From contig JABAKD010000030.1 in NCBI GenBank assembly GCA_012845835.1, forward strand, positions 15,517,210-15,581,209: a DNA stretch of 64,000 nucleotides, written 5' to 3'. Made by a program: the position numbers and the translations under genes. The notes below the pieces were generated by a model that was given only the letters and a program-made list of their open reading frames with translations, made no database searches and was not told where the DNA came from. Positions 10,156-21,119 of the stretch are shown here, one piece after another. The DNA is from Undaria pinnatifida. Lineage: Eukaryota > Sar > Phaeophyceae > Laminariales > Alariaceae. Each line of letters starts with the position of its first letter. The stretch's first letter is position 1.

Positions 10156-10639
10156 CCCCACCACTCTGCTGTCTGTAACGTCTCTGATCCATTTCCAACT
10201 CTTAGTTTTGTTTCCTGTTCTAACTCCAAGTGTTTCGTCTCCAGGTCGAAACTGCCGTGGTAGAAAGGTTAAAGCTTCACACACGTTTTTTTGGGGTGCC
10301 AAGCTACTTGGACTTACTTAGAACTAGTGTACACAAGATCTGTTCACAAACTACTTGGAATTAGTGTGGGGTATTATTTTGCAGTCAGTAGAAGGGTTCT
10401 TTACGTTCATGTCGCTTGGTTGAGATTCAAACCTCGAACCATTTAGTTTGCAGGGAAAACCGCAAATAGAAGCGCGTCGTTAGCTCGTAATTGAGACGCA
10501 TCCTACCAACAGCAACAGACATGATAGAAACGCCCCTACTCCGCTGTAATCTTCATGAGCCCCTTTCCGCACTTCGGGGACTATACTACGTACTGTACCT
10601 GTTTTTATTTTCATTTTTATTTTTGCACACTCATACTTT

Positions 10640-10917
10640 CCAGCTTCTGGACAAGTCGTGGTCACAGGTGTCGTCCCTTCTCTCCCCCCGTTCTTGCCTT
10701 CAATTTTTTATCGCGCATAAGAGTTCAGCAATCCCACTGCTCATCGATTTTTCATCGAGTGTTGCTAACTCACGCTCTCGAGCTTTCCGCGAGCCAATTT
10801 GTGCACAAGAAAAAGTCCCCACGAAATTATACGACTATGCACTTGGGGGGACTCGACCTCACGAAACTAACCTATTCCAGGCACGAGGATAACCTGATAC
10901 GTCACCGGGGCGACCGG
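10640..10917 (-). mobile_element. tRNA-derived SINE, family A
   Basis: On the minus strand it opens with a tRNA-like head (CCCCGGTGACGTATCAGG, then CGTGAGGTCGAGTCCCCC) matching pol III A- and B-boxes imperfectly. A body with GCGAGAGCGTGAGTTAGC-type sequence follows, then the tail GACAAGTCGTGGTCACAGG / CCAGAAGCTGG. Four near full-length relatives exist at 25.9, 44.4, 46.4 and 50.1 kb. The apparent ORFs on the plus strand are by-products. Confidence 0.75.
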
Positions 10918-11254
10918 CTTTGGTATACCCAACCCTGACACTGAGAACCAAAAAAAAGAAAGCGATATCAATCCTATATACACCGAATATCGTTGCGAAA
11001 CACAAATGATATTCCAACCAATGCCACCCGATGAGAAAATATCGATGCCATACACACCGAATATCATTGCAAAACACAAAGGACACTCCGTACGATAATG
11101 AGCAATTCCTGACTTGACTACGTATCCATTGGCTATATATCAGTTGACTCATCATAATACTTAGCCATAAACACTATGACCAGGAAGTGCTATCACACCC
11201 GTATCCAATATAGAACGCGCCTGAAGTACATGAATACTTGGTTTCGGAATGTAT

Positions 11255-11508
11255 TTTTTGGATGCCCCAGGGGAGCACACAGATGGACCTGGAAAATTGT
11301 AGGCTGACTCCCGATTTCACTTTTTTTTTTCAATGTTTTTCCGGCGGAGGCATGACTTGCGTCAGCTATGACATACCGGTACTGGTACCAGGTATGCGTG
11401 TACCACTTTTGGTTCGTATTTCTTCACCTGGAGTAATGCTCAGCTCCAGAGTGGCTGGAGCCTGTCCTGTGGCCACGGACTTGATTACGCGAGTTAATGT
11501 GAGAACAA

Positions 11509-11588
<80 letters not shown>

Positions 11589-11710
11589 CCAACACCAACA
11601 CCAACACCAACACCAACACCAACACCAACACCACCACCACCACCACCACCACCAGCACCAACGACAACGACAACGACAACAACAACAACAACAACAACAA
11701 CAACACAAAG
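11255..11710 (+). mobile_element. Retroelement family F, ending in a long (CAA)n/(CAC)n tail
   Basis: The body includes GACTGACTCCCGATTTCAC-type sequence, CCGGCGGAGGCATGA, CTCAGCTCCAGAGTGGCTGG and ACGGACTTGATTACGCGAG, and runs directly into about 200 bp of CAA/ACC repeats (11505-11705). Copies at 33.2, 34.1 and 58.5 kb also abut CAA/GTT repeats at the same end, so the tract is best read as an expanded element tail. Poly-Thr, poly-Gln and poly-Val frames here are not genes. Confidence 0.7.
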
Positions 11711-12304
11711 AGAGAACACGTAGCCATACTCCTAGAAAGTTCAAAAATAACAAAATAAATCGGAGCGTTGCGATTGATCTCTGTACGTATCGAGGAAACG
11801 ACAGTGGGGGGTTCAACTTGGTTTTTTGCCTGGTTTTAGGAACCCCCCCCCTGCTTGGCTCTTTAAACGAAAAGTGCGGCTAGGACCATTTTTTTTGCTG
11901 CAGTGCTCCCTGATACCCCTGTATTGAATCGTATAGCGTGGCCACTATAGCGCAATAAGGTGAAGCATCCATGACTCCGGGGGAGTGGCCACTGCTCATG
12001 TAGACCTCCAGGAGAAGATACGACTGCTTTGCGGCGGTTGAACGAATATGCAAACCTGTGACCCACAACGTGTTTGAGTACTTAGAGACGTACACCAGTA
12101 ATGGCGTCATGCCCTCACCTTCCAGTCGTCCCGATGCGGTATAGCCCCCACGAAACATGCCATCGCGCGATCTAAGGGGAGAAAGTCCTCGTATCCCCTC
12201 CGACTTCCCTTTAAACGTCCCGCGTCGCCGTCGACGCCGACTGTGCGCATACCGAGGAGCGAGGCTACCTTCGGAGCGGGGACAGCAAAGCGAGTGCGAG
12301 GGAG

Positions 12305-12560
12305 GGGGGGGAGGGGGTGTGGGGGGGTAATCATCGTACAATGCATGGCCGTAATTCCTAGGATCATCTATTCTCGCATCTCGACAGTGACGGGATGGAG
12401 CGCGTCGGGTTTTCATCGACCGGGCAGACATTTTTGCGTGCACCAAGGGCGAGGCGCGGAGGGATGTTCGGCGAGTCGTATGAAGGGTAGGTGAGCTGTA
12501 TCCTACTAAGAACCACTTGCCAGGCGGACTTCCGCACGGCGTGCACACTTTCTTGCATAA
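12305..12560 (-). mobile_element. SINE-like family B
   Basis: Minus-strand orientation: GTGGTTCTTAGTAGGATACAG start, CGAACATCCCTCCGCGCCTC body, a CGATGAAAACCCGACGCGC block and a poly-C tail. A nearly complete copy. The plus-strand side runs into poly-G at 12305. Confidence 0.7.
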
Positions 12561-12869
12561 ATATAATAGTTTCGAACTAATCGTTCATTTTTTCAGGTGT
12601 GGCCGCTTCTAGAGACAGCAATGGGGATACTGCGCAACTGCGTCATGGGTGCCTTGCCATCTACATACTACGTGATGCGATCAATCCCCTTGAGCGGAGT
12701 TAGGGTTCTCCACTCCACACAGCATTATCTAACTCGACCACCATGTCGGATACCGCCAAAACATTGAAAAAAAAAACGAGAAGAAAAAAAGACGGTGCCC
12801 TGAAGGTCTAGCTCACGTAGTGAGAGGTGAATTTTACAGCGTCGTTGCCAACCGGCTCTTGTGAGGCAG

Positions 12870-13005
12870 GGGGGGGGGGGGGGGGGGAGGGGGGTACTCA
12901 TTTCAGGCATAGCCGTAGACCATAGCATCCCTGATATGGCGGGACGGAGCATGTCGGGTTTTCATCGACCAGGTAGGCAGACAGAGGGGGGGAGGGTACC
13001 TTTTT
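12870..13005 (-). mobile_element. SINE-like family B, truncated
   Basis: Carries the 3' half of family B, ending on the minus strand in GAAATGAGTACCCCCC. The first part of the element is missing. Confidence 0.6.
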
Positions 13006-13562
13006 CGGCTCAACAATTTGAGAGACACGAGCCTATGGGAGAAAACAACAGACCAGGCGCTATGTCGTCTTCCCCAATCCCGAAAACAACTAATTATCAC
13101 TCAACCCCTCTCATTCCCCCACGAAGAAAACAAGAAATTCGCAAATTTCTTAGTCTCCTCCCCTACAGACAAAACATGTAAAAGTACCCGCCCTGGTATG
13201 TATTAACCAAACCCCATCACCCCCCCCTCTAACAAAACAATCAATCAAATAATTTTTTCAAGTACCGCCTCTGTAAATAATAGCGTACCAGGTACAAGCC
13301 GCGCCTTTGGGACCGGGTTGGCTTGAAATCTCGGGGGTGGCTCAAAAGTAAATCACAGTACAAAAGCTCTTGAAAACCAAAAAAAAAAAAATAGCCGCCG
13401 AGTAAGCAACCGGGAAAAATAATATGCCCCCGACCAGCCCACACGAGCCTATACCTTACCACTCTGTCCGTAAATATAATGAACAGTTGGACATTAATAT
13501 TCATATAAAACATTGCTTATATTTCCGGGCATATCGGTATCGTTTAGCGTATCCCCACTCGC

Positions 13563-13680
13563 CTTTAGGTTGGCCGGGCTGTCGTCCAGCAGCCACAGGT
13601 CTTCGCTCTTGAGGCCCCGGGTCTTCGAGTGCTCCAGGATGGGGTCGTAAAACTCGGGGAGGGACTTGGTAATATATTCC
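13563..13680 (-). CDS. HAD hydrolase exon 6 (motifs III and IV)
   Basis: Encodes [18 protein letters not shown], then [14 protein letters not shown]: the motif III Lys and motif IV Asp-Asp. Acceptor CTCGAAG|G completes the split Arg codon (phase 2). The likely donor is AAAG|GCGAGT, a GC-AG type. Reading on past it gives sequence unlike the family. Confidence 0.8.
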
Positions 13681-16600
13681 CTTCGAGCCAGAAGGAAGGC
13701 AAGAAAAACAAGAAGAAAAAAAAGAAGGAAAAGTATAAAAAACTGCTCAGGATAGGACCGTAAAACCCGCGGAGGGGCTTGGGCATCCATTCCCTTCATA
13801 CAAGGAGGAATGTAGGAACAAGAACGAAAAGAAAGCAAAAATATTAACAACAACAACAATCGAGCAAGAACAAGAAACACGCCTCGTGGAAAAAGGGAAA
13901 AGGAGTAGTAGAGCTATGATATTCATTGGAGAAAGTGAGACTCGGGGAGGAACTATTAATAGGGTCGTCCACTCCCTTCGAAGGACCGCGCGGTATATTT
14001 ATATATATTTATTTCGAAGTCACTTACACCAGCGCCAATGCCAACATCGACCCCAACACCAACACCAACACCAACACCAACACCAACACTAACACCAATA
14101 CCAACACCACCAACAACACCAACACCAACACCAACACCAACACCAACACCAACATCAACACCAACACCAACGCCGACACCAACACCAACGCCGACACCAA
14201 CGTCGACACCAACACCGCCAACACCACTCACACCAACACCGACACCACTACCGCCACCACCGCAAACACCAACACCGACACCATCACCGCCAACATCACC
14301 AACAACAATACCACAATCAACAATATCAACACCAACACCAACATCGCCGGGGGTCCCACCCCTAACTGCAACCGTATGTCCAATCGGAGGAAGGGGGCGC
14401 TGCAGACTCACCTCGTGTCGGGGGTCAACAGGCCAGCTAGGGGGACGTCGGCGAGACCCACCGCCTCCAGCACCCGGCGCACCTGGAAGGTGACGCATGG
14501 CAGGGGGAGTTTGGACGGAGGAGATCCGCCTTGCTTTCTCTAAGTCAACGCGTGTGTTGCATTATTGACCGTTTCAATAAATGAAAAACGCGACTCTTTT
14601 CGTCACGCTTCTCTCGCGCCCCCCCCTCTCTCCTCCCCGCCCCCTTTGCAAAAAAATCACACACAAAAAAAACATTTCAAATAAAATAGAACAACGCAAC
14701 GCAACGCAACGGAAACTAAACCAAACCAAAACAACACAAAACGAAACAAAATAAAAGAACGAAAACAACAAGCAAACAAACAAGGATGCAAACAAAATAG
14801 AACGAAAACAACAACAACAACAACAACAATGCAAACACTCTTCTCATTGTTTTTTTCGCGCTTGCTTACGACGGCCAGAGACGCCCTACTATAATAAGGT
14901 GGGTGACACATCTACAACAGGTGCGACGCTTCACAGAACTGACCGTTGATACTTCTGCTCGCGAGGTTCCGCGCGTGCAAGCAATTCGCAAGCCAACTAC
15001 ACCGATGGGCGGAGAAAAACCACTGACCACACCAAACAACAGCGCCAGCCCGGAGCGCAGCGCCGCGCCAGGCAGAGCGCCGCCGCCAACGCCCGATCGA
15101 TAGTCCAAGCGGCGCAAATCCCAGCCCCCCCTCCACGCCCCCACTCCTCCCCCGTCTCCCACCCCCCCTCCCGTCCTTCCTCTCCTGCCCCCGCCCTCGC
15201 CCGCCCCCCCGCTCCACCCCACGCCCCCCCCCCCTCCTCCCCATTCCTCCCACTTCCTCTCCCCCCTTTCCCCCTCAAATAAGACCCTCAAAAGAAAAAC
15301 GCACTTACGTGGTATTCGGGAGAGTTGGACGCGACGAACACGGGTCCACGGTGCGCGCGGATCATCGCCGCCGCGCTAGAGCGATGCTGGTACCCGGTAG
15401 CATCACCGCTCCGGCCGCCGTCGCCAGCTACGGCATCTCCAATTTCGACACAGCGGTCGACATCATCTGCTGCCGCGGTTTCGTAGAGCCCGCGGACATT
15501 GATCGAGGAGAACACCTTTTCGGGAGTGGGGAGGAGGGGAAGCAACGATGGACATCTCCAGTGACCCAAAAAGGTTTCGGCAGTGGGGGAGGGGAGGGAG
15601 CAGCAGCATATACATCTACAGCAGTACGACTAGTGCCCGGTCATTTTTTTGCCAGAGGTGTGCGGGTGAGGTTTTATTTTACGTAACAAAAAAAAACCTT
15701 GGTCGCCTAGGCACTACCCGACACGAGCAGTGCGATACTGTGGGGCGCTTGGAGTTCTCGCTCTGACCGCCCCGACACCCGACACGCACCTCTTCATAGT
15801 AGCGTTCAACCTGGCGCGCGGTAAGCCTTCCTTCCTTCTGCAACCCCCCAACCGTCGACCCATGCCTTCAAGGGGGGGGGGGCGGGGGGTGTACTCAGTT
15901 CGAAAATAGGCCGTAGTCATATGACCGTAGACGCTCGAATCTTTACAATGCCGGTACGGAGCACGTCGGGCTTTCACAGACCAGGCAGGCGTCGCGTGCA
16001 CCAAGCGCGAAGAGCCGTGAGGTGTTCGGCGAATCGCATGAAGGGTGAGCTGCATCCTACTAAGAACCGCTTGTAAGGCGAACTTCGGTACCTTGTGCGT
16101 ACGTTTTTGCATATCGATGGCAGCTTCTGCTATACTAATCTGCTCTCTGGAGCGTGGCCACTCCTAGAGACAGCAAAGGGAGGGAAGAGGGGGGGGGGAC
16201 GAAGGTCTCATGTCTGCATCGAGAATCACCTTACACCGCTACATGTCGCTCCTCGGACGGCAACGCACACTACGGTCAGCGGCAGTACCAGCACATCCAC
16301 TTTAACAGCAACTCTCACCGGTTGTGTATTTCGTCACACTCTTCCGGGGACAGCCCTAACTCCTGGCCGAAAAAGCGGTGTATCTCTCGGACAATCTGAT
16401 TGGTCGGCGTTGTTCCCCGTCAGACATCAAGCAAAGGATTGGTCCGGGTGTAACGGAGGGGGGGCGGGGCAATGCGCGCGCACTATTAATAGTTTACTAA
16501 AGCAGCGGGAAATGGTGAGCAAGAGGGGCACCGTCGCCTGTTATACTACGATTTCGCTCGAGGGGTGTCGCAGGAAGCGCAATGTGGCAACAGCAAATGA

Positions 16601-19600
16601 CAGGCGATTGCTTGTCCCACAAAAGCTTCAGGTATAATAGTAGTTGTCTCGACACCCATGTCCATTAAAACAAGTATTTACCCGTTCCTATCATCATCGT
16701 TACCGCAAAAAAAAAATCCTATTGGCACCCTATTTTCTATAATCAAGTATACCATTGTGTTCCCGAAACATAGGTACAACAGTTTCGTGAAGTTCTGGTT
16801 CTACAAAATATCTAAAGGGATGAAAAAACTATATCGGGACAACCCAAAAAAGCAAAACAGCGTTCTTGGCCTCCACACCGTACTTTGGACGGGAATGTAA
16901 GGACCGTTTGACATCCAAAGAACATCCCGAAGGTCCCAATATTCCGCCCAGGGTGGAAGCTATTCATGAAAGTGCCGTTCGACACTCATATCAATAGCCC
17001 AATGGTCCCTAAATTTCCATTCGGCGCGATAGCTATTAACCCCACGATTAATAACACTGCACCCACTTCTGGGGACAAACTACTTGAAATTAGTGTAGCA
17101 TCACTTTCAGCAGTGGTAAAAGGACGCGTCGGCTTCTCCCCAGCTCAGCCTCCAACCGTGGGGGAGCCTCACCTGTTGCTCCACCCCGCTGCTTTGGCCG
17201 TACAGCGTGCCGTCGACATCCAATATCAGCACCTGTGCAGTCCCCGGCGTTCCGGCAGAAGAGGGCGGACAAAAAAAGGGGGAACGAGGCTCATAACCTA
17301 TCGATCTTGTTGAGGACACCTTTGATCGGTTTAACCCTTTCCCAACACCTAAAAGTGCCCATTGCTATTTCCAAGTCGTTCGTCCCTATATCGGGAGCGC
17401 AGTGCCAAAAGGGTCAAGGCCGAACGCGGGGTCAACGGCAGCTTTCCGAGGCGCGCCAACGGCTATCATATTATCCCATGCCATACCAGGTTTTGCGATT
17501 AATGGATACTGCCATACCATAGACCCATGCACCATACCACCGTACCACACTCCATCACACCATAGCACATTACACCAAACCGGGGAAGGCCGCAGACGGC
17601 AGGGTGCTCCGATCCGTGACGTCCATGAGTGCTGCCGTCAGTAGTTGTGCACAAATCGGGAACACACTCTCTGGTTTTTATTCGTACACAAAACGCTATG
17701 CGCTATACACGCACCAGGTACATGTATTGCACGAATATTCCCGCTGCAAACTTCAAACGTGCATGAAAAAACGCGGGAAACACAAACATATCGTACCAGA
17801 CAACAGTGCCAAGTACGATACCGTACCACATGCCACCTGCAGTGGTTGGCAGGGCGAGTTACCTATCATACGGTCTTAATGTTCAGCCGGAACCGAACTC
17901 CTGCGACTAACCACACCATTGAACACACACCGTACAGGACCAACATACCATCTCGTGATAATGGGTTACACCCCCTCTTAACTCTTTCAGCAGTGCACCC
18001 ACGTTTTTTTTTTCTTGGAATTACTGTAGTGCGGAATAACTGTTACAGTGGAAAAAGGGCAATCACTCAACGGAAATCGAACTACGAACACGAGGAGAGT
18101 CGATTGCTGGATTGCTATGATTAACGTTGGGCGTCTAAACCGCACATCGCAAAACCGTAGGATTTTTAGGTTTTTGTCTCCTCGGCAGTGCAGCGCCAAG
18201 GACCAAGGGCTAAGGGGACAGTGCTGCTGGGTTGCGATCATCTCAGGCGACGACCATTCACTACACGCGACATTCTGCAAACAGTATTTGCCTCATATTT
18301 ACAATTGTCAGCACCACGAGTACCTGGCAAGTGTCTACAAACGGCAGAAAGGAAACCGTCGGCAGCAGCAGCACTCTCCGCCAATCATCACTCTTCAGCC
18401 TTCCTCAAAATAACGGAGATAGAGGCTCACGACGTACGTTTCTGTACCAGGTAGGACGAGTACTGACTGCTGTGTTATCTCTTCGCACATGCTTGAGCAA
18501 ACCGCTCGCACACCTTCTATATACCACTAATTTTTATCAGTGACCAGAGGGTGCTAAGACTACCTGGAACGTTATTACTGTTAATACAAGGTATTTAACC
18601 AAGCACCTGAAAGTATTCATCGCATCAGATTGCTGTTAGTGATAGCTTGATGGCGTGAACGCGCGTGCGGTTCGCAGTACGCGAGCACCAGACCACCGCA
18701 TCACCAACCTTTTCGCGCTCTCGTCCTCTCTAGAGGGCTCTGACTCTACACGCCATTAAAACACACACAGGTACAAGTCGTGTAAACCTGATAAAGTATG
18801 TACTCGTACCCGTTCTGGACGTTCTACTCTGTTGCGCGTTTGGTAGAAGTACAGCAGCTGGCAGCCATGTACTGCTGTTGTCCATTTGACAAGAGTACGC
18901 GTATCATGAGCTGCGATGCAAGCCAGTGACAGCAACCTGCCTGCTGCTGCTAATATAGTTATTTATAGTCCATACGTCAGACTCGATATTCCTTGCAGAG
19001 CCGATATCAGGTACAGAGTGGTCGCGGTTCAGGAAATATTGATTCAAGAGACGCGGTCAACATCGCTTGGAGGGTCGGTCTCGTCTTTATGGAATTACAG
19101 AAAATCGTATCCACGAGTATTGCTCCGCCTATTGATAGCACACCCCCTTGTATTATGTGTTTTTGCTGCTGTACGATACTTGGTACTGGTGAATAGGTAC
19201 CTGGCATGTGTACACGTAGCACAAACTCCCTACTGAAGGGGGAGTTCGTTTGCCGCGGACCCCCTTCTTTGGCGACGCGTGTAATACCTCATACACGTGC
19301 ATGCATGCACGCGCAATCGATGCAGGCGTGCATTGAGGCGGACAGGCAGGCAATCGCACCCACACGCATTCACACCTGAGATATACCCGTGCGTGCGGAG
19401 GATACACGAAACAAATATCCGGAAGAGTACAGAGTAGAGGTGATTTATTTTGCTCACCACCCGGGTACTCGCGTGTGTTACCCGGCTTGCTAATACCCGT
19501 CACGGGTACAAGTAACACTTCATAATCGCCGAGTACTTGGGCCCCGGACAATCGGGTACGCGGTTTGAACAAAGCACCCGGGTATCCGTTGCTTTACCTT

Positions 19601-20679
19601 AGAAACCCCGGGAATGGCAACGAACCATCCCCTAAATCGTGTCCCCTGAACAACATTTCGTAAATATTCTCCAGGAAACCCTCTCCAAATTGAAAGTTCT
19701 GTGTTGCGTACGTAGTCTGTTGTGCTGGTATGATATGATGTATGGAAATCATTTTCGCAGGGTCGCCGTGCCGAATGTTACACCCGTTGCGATATACCCA
19801 CAACTCACCACCCTTAGAATTCATTATAAATAGTTGCGAACATGATCAATGCACATTTTCACCGATATCCGGCGGGTACCCGGTTGTTAAACGGGTACCC
19901 GGATAACCACCCAAAATCGCCGTAAATACGCGCGAGTACCCGGGTTTCCCCCAAAAAAATTAGCTTGTACGTACCCGTTTAGGACGGGTACTCGTCAGGT
20001 ATCGCTTCTATTGATAGTGTAGAGTACAGAATATCAGGTATCAGGTGTATCATAAAACAAACGATATAATTGTAGGCTAGTCGTACAGCCGACCATGCGC
20101 CCACAGCTCTTTCGTTTTGCGCTCGCACTACGGCATGCGCTCCAACGGGAAGTCAAAGCATAGGCTCATAGGTGCTCACAACGTACTCAGAGCGATATGC
20201 GCGCGCGCCGCATTAAATGACATGCATGTGTCCAGATTCAGCTTAGATTCACAAATACCCTGGTACCTGGTACGTACGACGGGTATGTTGTGTTTCTGAG
20301 CACGCCTATGGCTGTGTTTTCGTGTTTTAAAAACCCATTACAAAGCGGAACAACGGTTTATCATGACACCCAAACACACCCGCTCAGAAGGCGCTGTAGT
20401 TCTTCTGGCTGGGGCAATGCCGCTGCCGTTGGCGCTGGTCATATTCGTGCTGAAGAGACGCGTTCCTTCTCCCTCGCTCCCGGTTGTTCCACCTCTCACA
20501 GTTCGCTCCCGATGCGCCCGCTGCAGCAGTTGCTGTTGGTGCTGTTGGTGCTGTTGCTGTTGCTGGGCTTGGTGCCCAAGCGACGTCCGGAGGGCGCTGT
20601 TCTTCTGCCCGAATCTCACGCCACCAACGGACATCACCAGAAGAAGAAAAATGACCACACGATTCTGCATGCTAGCCAT
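13563..20679 (-). CDS. HAD-family hydrolase, pyrimidine 5'-nucleotidase-like (six exons found, 3' end missing)
   Basis: Exons, minus strand: 20679-20380, 17232-17173, 16395-16319, 15515-15309, 14482-14412, 13680-13563. The parts spell a HAD phosphatase: motif [13 protein letters not shown] (Asp nucleophile and Asp general acid), an alpha-helical C1 cap, motif [10 protein letters not shown], motif III Lys in YITKSLPEF, motif [12 protein letters not shown]. The DVDGTLY form and the order match the SDT1/PHM8-like pyrimidine 5'-nucleotidases, which dephosphorylate nucleoside monophosphates; the substrate here is inferred. Exon 1 supplies a hydrophobic leader followed by a Gln-rich stretch, suggesting ER or plastid targeting. 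Phases agree at every junction except exon 3/4, which is off by one nucleotide. The last 30-40 residues of the fold are not found below 13563. It is divergently transcribed from the ataxin-2 gene. Confidence 0.8.
13738..13990 (-). pseudogene. Two decayed partial copies of HAD exon 6
   Basis: Around 13745-13800 and 13934-13985 the minus strand repeats the 5' part of exon 6 (GAAGGGA.T...CCCTCC.CG.GTTTTAC and weaker). The copies lack the DDSPAN part and are interrupted, so they are non-functional. Confidence 0.5.
14038..14345. repeat. (CCAACA)n microsatellite/minisatellite
   Basis: About 300 bp of CAACACC-type hexanucleotide repeats inside the HAD intron between exons 5 and 6. Long frames across it (poly-Thr-Asn, Pro-Thr, Gly-Val) are repeat artefacts. 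Confidence 0.9.
14412..14482 (-). CDS. HAD hydrolase exon 5
   Basis: Encodes [20 protein letters not shown], the helix after motif II. Acceptor CACCTTCCAG|GTG, donor ACGAG|GTGAGT, phase 0 in and phase 2 out. Confidence 0.85.
14640..14835. repeat. A-rich AACGAAAC/CAA low-complexity tract
   Basis: Simple sequence inside the HAD intron between exons 4 and 5. No exon is seen from 14483 to 15308. Confidence 0.5.
15309..15515 (-). CDS. HAD hydrolase exon 4 (cap and motif II)
   Basis: Encodes [18 protein letters not shown], which aligns with the YGTT..GL cap segment of the family, then motif [13 protein letters not shown], and ends at CAC|GTAAGT, phase 0. The best acceptor (CTCCCGAAAAG|GTG, with a strong pyrimidine tract) gives phase 0, one nucleotide away from what exon 3 needs. 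Confidence 0.75.
15880..16110 (-). mobile_element. SINE-like family B
   Basis: Near full-length copy on the minus strand with the GCGGTTCTTAGTAGGATGCA start, a CACCTCACGGCTCTTCGCG-type body and an ACTGAGTACACCCCCC tail. It lies in the HAD intron between exons 3 and 4. Confidence 0.7.
16319..16395 (-). CDS. HAD hydrolase exon 3 (cap helices)
   Basis: Encodes [19 protein letters not shown] and CDEIHN, the first cap helices of pyrimidine 5'-nucleotidase-like HADs. Acceptor CCAATCAG|ATT, donor AACCG|GTGAGAG, ending in phase 2. Confidence 0.85.
17173..17232 (-). CDS. HAD hydrolase exon 2 (motif I)
   Basis: A 20-codon exon between CTGCACAG acceptor and CAACAG|GTGAGG donor, phase 0 at both ends. 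It holds the catalytic LDVDGTLYG motif. Confidence 0.85.
17233..20379. other. HAD intron 1, no exon recognised
   Basis: A 3.1-kb intron if exon 1 is correctly linked. It contains scattered CACC.GGTACA/TACCAGGTA motifs, a mini-element relative near 17050-17105 and 17970-18040, and the GGGTACCC-rich cluster at 19440-20010. Confidence 0.5.
19440..20010. repeat. Cluster of CGGGTACCCG-type palindromes
   Basis: About a dozen copies of (C)GGGTACCCG or close variants (ACCCGGGTACTC, CGGGTACCCGG, CACGGGTACAAG, GACGGGTACTCG). They are irregularly spaced, so this is not a tandem repeat. Confidence 0.55.
20380..20679 (-). CDS. HAD hydrolase exon 1 (leader, Gln-rich)
   Basis: ATG at 20679, alternative ATG at 20670. 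The first residues, [17 protein letters not shown], look like a signal peptide. A Gln/His run and a Ser/Thr/Arg-rich linker follow. The exon ends at GAGCGG|GTGTGT, phase 0, 100 codons. Its link to exon 2 rests on matching phase and strand, not on homology, so it is less certain than the others. Confidence 0.6.
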
Positions 20680-21119
20680 TGCGCAAAACACACAGAGTTC
20701 ACAAGTCGAGCGCAAAGCCGGCCCAAGCTGCCCTCAAACCCGGGCAACCCTGGTGCAGAATGTAGCAGCAGTGTGCCGACATTTTCTCAAGGAGTTCCTA
20801 ATTTTTTGTGTGGATACATAAAAAGGTGCAGTCCCTTTTTCGCCCCCGGGGTAGGCCTCACGCGTTGGGCTCGTATCATCCCGAATTCCCTGCCCATCTC
20901 CCGAAAATCCTTGCCCAGGCACGGTCAGCCCTGGCCACGGTGGGACCGTTTGTTTCTCCCTGACGGGGAGATCCGCGCCGCACCTCTCGTCCCTCCCAAC
21001 ACCGTCGTCTTCGCAGCCGCCACGGCTGTCTTCTGCCTCCCGCGTTCTGCCGCGCCGCTGCTGCTGCAGTGTACCTGGTACGTAAAAACTTGAACCCACA
21101 GCAGTACTACCAAACCAGA
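20680..21119. promoter_or_regulatory. Divergent promoter region, HAD gene / ataxin-2 gene
   Basis: The 440 bp between the two start codons (20679 minus, 21120 plus) must hold the 5' UTRs and probably a shared promoter. No TATA box or other core element could be fixed by eye. A TACCTGGTA motif lies at 21072-21080. Open frames across the region are not supported as genes. Confidence 0.45.

Noticed and set aside
10555-10938. Frames sharing WTSRGHRC and related words with those at 44.3, 46.4 and 50.1 kb, apparently a protein family
   Set aside because: The similarity is that of the SINE family A DNA itself; frames are broken differently in each copy.
11238-11816. Long frames rich in Thr, Val or Cys
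   Set aside because: They are translations of a (CAA)n/(CAC)n tract attached to a retroelement.
13926-14543. 205-codon Thr/Asn frame and its antisense Gly/Val frame
   Set aside because: Hexanucleotide repeat inside an intron of the HAD gene. Only the short minus-strand segment 14412-14482 is coding.
20290-21093. 267-codon plus-strand frame ahead of ataxin-2
   Set aside because: It overlaps HAD exon 1 on the other strand and the divergent promoter, shows no domain, and contains frame-neutral CTG repeats.
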